From Prevotellaceae bacterium (GTDB lineage: Bacteria > Bacteroidota > Bacteroidia > Bacteroidales > UBA932), in contig JAIRUB010000096.1 of the NCBI GenBank assembly GCA_031254635.1, positions 1-7,870 on the forward strand: a stretch of DNA of 7,870 nt, written 5' to 3'. The notes below the pieces were generated by a model that was not told the origin of the DNA, searched no databases, and worked only from the letters and a program-made list of their open reading frames with translations. How positions within the stretch are numbered: position 1 is the first letter of the stretch; the number at the start of each line of letters is the position of its first letter. Below, piece after piece: positions 6,172-7,870 of this stretch. The translations under genes and the position numbers were made by a program.

Positions 6172-6742
6172 ATTGGCGTAGAAAGTCCACTAACTTACGT
6201 ACTGCTTGTCCGCGGTGGGAAATCTTATTTTTTTCTTCTATGCTAAGTTCGGCAAAAGAATCAGCATAGCCATGAGGGCAGAAAACAGGATCATAACCGA
6301 AGCCTTGCTCTCCTCGGGGTGTCTCTAAAAGTAAGCCGGCTATTCTTCCTTCAAAACAAAATTCTTCTCCGGCAATAATTAAGGCTACCACACAACGGAA
6401 ACAGGCTACGCGATGGGTTTCCCCATCCATATTCTTCAATACTAAGCGCAAATTAGCCTTGGGGTTACGGACATCGCCGGCATAACGGGCAGAGAAGGCG
6501 CCCGGAGCGCCATTTAAGGCCTCCACTTCAAAGCCTGTATCATCGGAAAAGCAAGGCAGCCCGAACTTTTTCCAAATAAAGCGAGCCTTCTCCAATGCGT
6601 TGTGTTCTAAAGTATTTCCGGTTTCTGGAATATCTCCCACATAGCCTAAATCGGCGGGGATAAGCAGGGTAAAGGCATCGCCCAGCAACTCGCGCACCTC
6701 TTCCGCCTTGTGTTTATTAGCCGTAGCAAATATCAGTTTCAT
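6152..6742 (-). CDS. rdgB: XTP/dITP diphosphatase (RdgB/HAM1 family)
   Basis: Hydrolyses non-canonical purine nucleotides (dITP, XTP, ITP) to the monophosphate plus pyrophosphate, keeping deaminated purines out of DNA and RNA. The 196-residue product is full length. Motifs in order: FATANKHKAEEVRELL (5-20, substrate loop), ETGNTLEHNALEKA (40-53), SDDTGFEVEALNGAPGAFSARYAG (66-89, with catalytic or metal Asp67 and Asp68), GFGYDPVF (147-154) and KNKISHRGQA (171-180, base recognition). The start is fixed by MKLIFATANK, as in orthologues, and by a TATCTTTG box only 4 nt upstream. It is the first gene of the rdgB-recO pair. Confidence 0.96.
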   Translation of the reverse strand: MKLIFATANKHKAEEVRELLGDAFTLLIPADLGYVGDIPETGNTLEHNALEKARFIWKKFGLPCFSDDTGFEVEALNGAPGAFSARYAGDVRNPKANLRLVLKNMDGETHRVACFRCVVALIIAGEEFCFEGRIAGLLLETPRGEQGFGYDPVFCPHGYADSFAELSIEEKNKISHRGQAVRKLVDFLRQYAQQHQ

Positions 6743-6746
6743 GGTA

Positions 6747-6777
6747 CAAAGATATGCTTTTTGTCTTATCGGTCAAA
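6747..6777 (-). promoter_or_regulatory. Promoter of rdgB-recO
   Basis: On the minus strand a -33 TTTG (6774-6777) is followed by 19 bases and TATCTTTG (6747-6754), an ideal match in sequence and spacing to the Bacteroidetes housekeeping promoter. TACC and then the rdgB ATG follow directly, so the A of the start codon is at or next to the transcription start. There is no room for a ribosome-binding leader. It interlocks with an opposing promoter at 6760-6790. Confidence 0.85.
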
Positions 6778-6790
6778 ATTTGTATGTTTG
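6760..6790 (+). promoter_or_regulatory. Divergent promoter facing right, mirror image of the rdgB promoter
   Basis: On the plus strand TTTG (6760-6763), a 19-base spacer and TATGTTTG (6783-6790) form a consensus Bacteroidetes promoter. As for rdgB, four bases (TATC) separate the box from an ATG (6795). The two promoters share one symmetry centre at 6768.5, and the arms 6740-6754 and 6783-6797 match in 13 of 15 positions when one is reverse-complemented. What it expresses is unclear: the ATG opens only five codons in the present sequence. Confidence 0.65.
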
Positions 6791-6891
6791 TATCATGGAA
6801 CAAAAAAACTGACAAGCAGGAACTTTTTATTCAAATCTATAGTATTTCTCTAAATGCGCAATTACTAAGGCTTAAAGTGTCTTCTTATTAA
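6784..6891 (+). pseudogene. Short or broken ORF behind the divergent promoter
   Basis: The ATG at 6795, placed four bases after the -7 box, reads only MEQKN then TGA, because of a seven-A run (6802-6808). One A fewer would give MEQKTDKQELF and remain open to the stop at 6889-6891 (31 codons). The same frame is open without any change from an ATG at 6784 (MFVSWNKKTDKQELF, 35 residues), but that ATG lies within the -7 box and could not be transcribed from this promoter. The predicted peptide is helical and amphipathic (QIYSISLNAQLLRLKVSSY, ending the frame). I do not recognise it. It may be the N-terminal remnant of a lost gene, or chance. Confidence 0.3.
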
Positions 6892-7201
6892 CTCCCAAAA
6901 TTTCCTGTTCGACTCCTTTGCCTTGAATAATTGTTTCATAATTATAAAGCTTTTAAAAGATTAATACGTGATAAAATACTTGGAAGTTCATTTTTTATAC
7001 AGGTTTTTAAGATAGATATGTTTTCTTCATTCTTAATTATTTCCATACAGTATTGATAACGCTGCCAATGAAATCAACAAAGACATCGTAATATCCACCT
7101 GTGCTTACAAATATATTTTTTTTGATCCATTTTGAAATGAAATATAGATCACTTTGATATAAAGCGCTTTTGTAATTACAATGGTGGTAGCAGTTCATCA
7201 T
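6872..7201 (-). pseudogene. Probable decayed gene, protein-like frame broken twice
   Basis: Three minus-strand segments in different frames abut and each looks coding. Segment A (7201 to 7037, opening ATG-ATG) contains YQSDLYFISKWIKKNIFVST and DVFVDFIGSVINTVW. Segment B (open 7073 to 6942) contains IIKNEENISILKTCIKNELP then SILSRINLLK. Segment C (6952 to 6872) reads LYNYETIIQGKGVEQEILG then VNKKTL and a stop. Restoring one base in the A run near 7040 and removing one in the A run near 6952 joins them into a continuous frame of about 110 residues. First codon positions in C are strongly purine-rich, as in real genes. The DNA is clearly more AT-rich than the flanking genes. I do not recognise the protein. 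Alternatives are base-calling errors in homopolymers, or unrelated short frames by chance. Confidence 0.4.
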
Positions 7202-7802
7202 TATCTCCACCACCCGGCCCCGGAGGAGGTAAGGGCGGCAATGGTGAAGGTGGCGGTGGAATCACCTTATTCATAATTATATCGGTGGGAACGGAAAAAC
7301 CTTCAGGCGGCATTTCTTCGAGAGTAGCGTACACACCCTCGCCAGCTTCTAATGTCCAGCGGATTTGGATAGGCGAAAGCAGTTCTACGCGGCAATCGGA
7401 GTCTATTTTGCCAAGCCCCATGTCTTTAAATAAAACATAGAGTATGTTCGGATTAACTAAATCTAATCGATAACGGGCATTAGATAACATAACGGTAATG
7501 GTACTGTCATTCTTTGAAAAATCCTTTTTCAAAAATTGGTTGGGAATTTCCTGGGTATAATCGCCCATTAATATACCATCTTTAACATAACGGTATCCTC
7601 CAATCAGGCATTCAGAATAATTATTGGATGTAGATAGTATTCCTTTTTTTACTACTATTTGAAAGGTATCAGCCCCCGAGGTATATTCCCAGGTTCCCAC
7701 GTAGGTTTTCAAATTTTTAGTGTAAGCTATTGTTTGATTAGCAGTTTGTGCCAAGCCTGCGTGAAATATCAACAAGCTAAGTAAGGTATAAAATATTTTC
7801 AT
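7176..7802 (-). CDS. Secreted DUF6705-like protein with proline-rich tail
   Basis: Exported protein of unknown function, 208 residues. Signal peptide at 1-18 (KIFYTLLSLLIFHAGLA) with cleavage before Gln19, typical of Bacteroidota. The mature part starts with a conserved-looking YVGTWEYTSGADTFQIVVKK (34-53) and ends with EMPPEGFSVPTDIIMNK (163-179). This resembles what I recall of the DUF6705 family, which has a GTW-E motif early and a P-GF-P-I-L-K ending. The family link is from memory and needs a profile search. After the family-like end, residues 181-208 form an unusual tail of Pro and Gly (IPPPPSPLPPLPPPGPGGG, then DNDELLPPL). Its ATG is 2 nt after the stop of the upstream partial gene, so they are probably cotranscribed. 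No lipobox Cys is present. Confidence 0.75.
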   Translation of the reverse strand: MKIFYTLLSLLIFHAGLAQTANQTIAYTKNLKTYVGTWEYTSGADTFQIVVKKGILSTSNNYSECLIGGYRYVKDGILMGDYTQEIPNQFLKKDFSKNDSTITVMLSNARYRLDLVNPNILYVLFKDMGLGKIDSDCRVELLSPIQIRWTLEAGEGVYATLEEMPPEGFSVPTDIIMNKVIPPPPSPLPPLPPPGPGGGDNDELLPPL

Positions 7803-7804
7803 AA

Positions 7805-7870
7805 TTAATCACAATCTTTATTGGTTACTGTATCATTGGGGCCGGCCTCTTTTACGTCCCAATCCATAGG
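7805..7870 (-). CDS. 3' end of a minus-strand gene cut by the window edge
   Basis: An open minus-strand frame enters from the right edge and ends at the TAA at 7805-7807. Visible C-terminus: 21 residues, PMDWDVKEAGPNDTVTNKDC plus a final D. The acidic, Asn/Asp-rich, hydrophilic ending is compatible with a secreted protein. The 2-nt gap to the next ATG implies an operon with the DUF6705-like gene. The product cannot be identified from this fragment; a tandem relative of its neighbour is possible. Confidence 0.6.
   Translation of the reverse strand, partial: PMDWDVKEAGPNDTVTNKDCD

Noticed and set aside
6865..6939. 24-residue minus-strand ORF MKQLFKAKESNRKFWELIRR plus four residues, then a stop
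   Set aside because: It overlaps segment C of the broken gene in another frame, is very short, and a stop lies shortly upstream in its frame. It is mentioned as a rival reading only.
6931..7056. Plus-strand open frame of about 41 codons in the AT-rich gap
   Set aside because: It has no convincing start or promoter. Its codons mirror the minus-strand segments, which have better coding character.

Overview
The window reads as chromosomal DNA of a Bacteroidota member, most likely a Bacteroidales. The evidence is the TAnnTTTG-type -7 promoter boxes, signal peptides cleaved just before Gln, a Bacteroidetes-style ExbB with an N-terminal signal peptide followed by two ExbD proteins, a DUF6705-like secreted protein, and protein sequences that resemble Bacteroidales orthologues. 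Genus cannot be fixed from the sequence alone. No tRNA, rRNA, CRISPR array, insertion sequence or phage gene was seen.

Layout. Positions 8-2247 (+) hold a compact operon: exbB, an unnamed four-helix membrane protein, exbD and a second exbD. It supplies the proton-driven inner-membrane motor for TonB-type transport, and TonB itself is not in the window. A strong intrinsic terminator (2268-2301) closes the operon and abuts a TATCTTTG promoter box for a secreted PhoA-family alkaline phosphatase (2334-3431, +). After a 119-bp spacer comes a YqaA/DedA-type membrane protein (3551-4012, +), whose 3' end overlaps the convergent miaA by 57 bp.

The minus strand then carries two housekeeping pairs. smpB-miaA (5209 to 3956) is joined by a zero-gap TAAATG junction. 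rdgB-recO (6742 to 5437) overlaps by 20 bp. They combine tRNA modification, trans-translation, nucleotide-pool sanitation and recombinational repair. smpB and rdgB have a -7 box only 7 and 4 nt before their ATG, so both mRNAs should be leaderless or nearly so. The two larger intergenic spacers (3422-3550 and 5225-5436) share a degenerate AATGATT/TAAGGGG repeat architecture ending in an identical 15-mer.

The right end (6743-7870) is accessory-looking. An almost perfectly mirror-symmetric back-to-back promoter lies between rdgB and a broken plus-strand mini-ORF. Beyond it is an AT-rich stretch whose minus strand holds a protein-like reading frame broken twice, probably a decayed gene. Then come a secreted DUF6705-like protein with a proline-rich tail and the 3' end of a further minus-strand gene cut by the window edge.

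The observations most worth following are the mirror promoter and the broken ORFs around it, the MiaA lacking about 50-60 residues that the family normally conserves, and the paired intergenic repeats. I found no convincing evidence of a wholly new multi-gene system.
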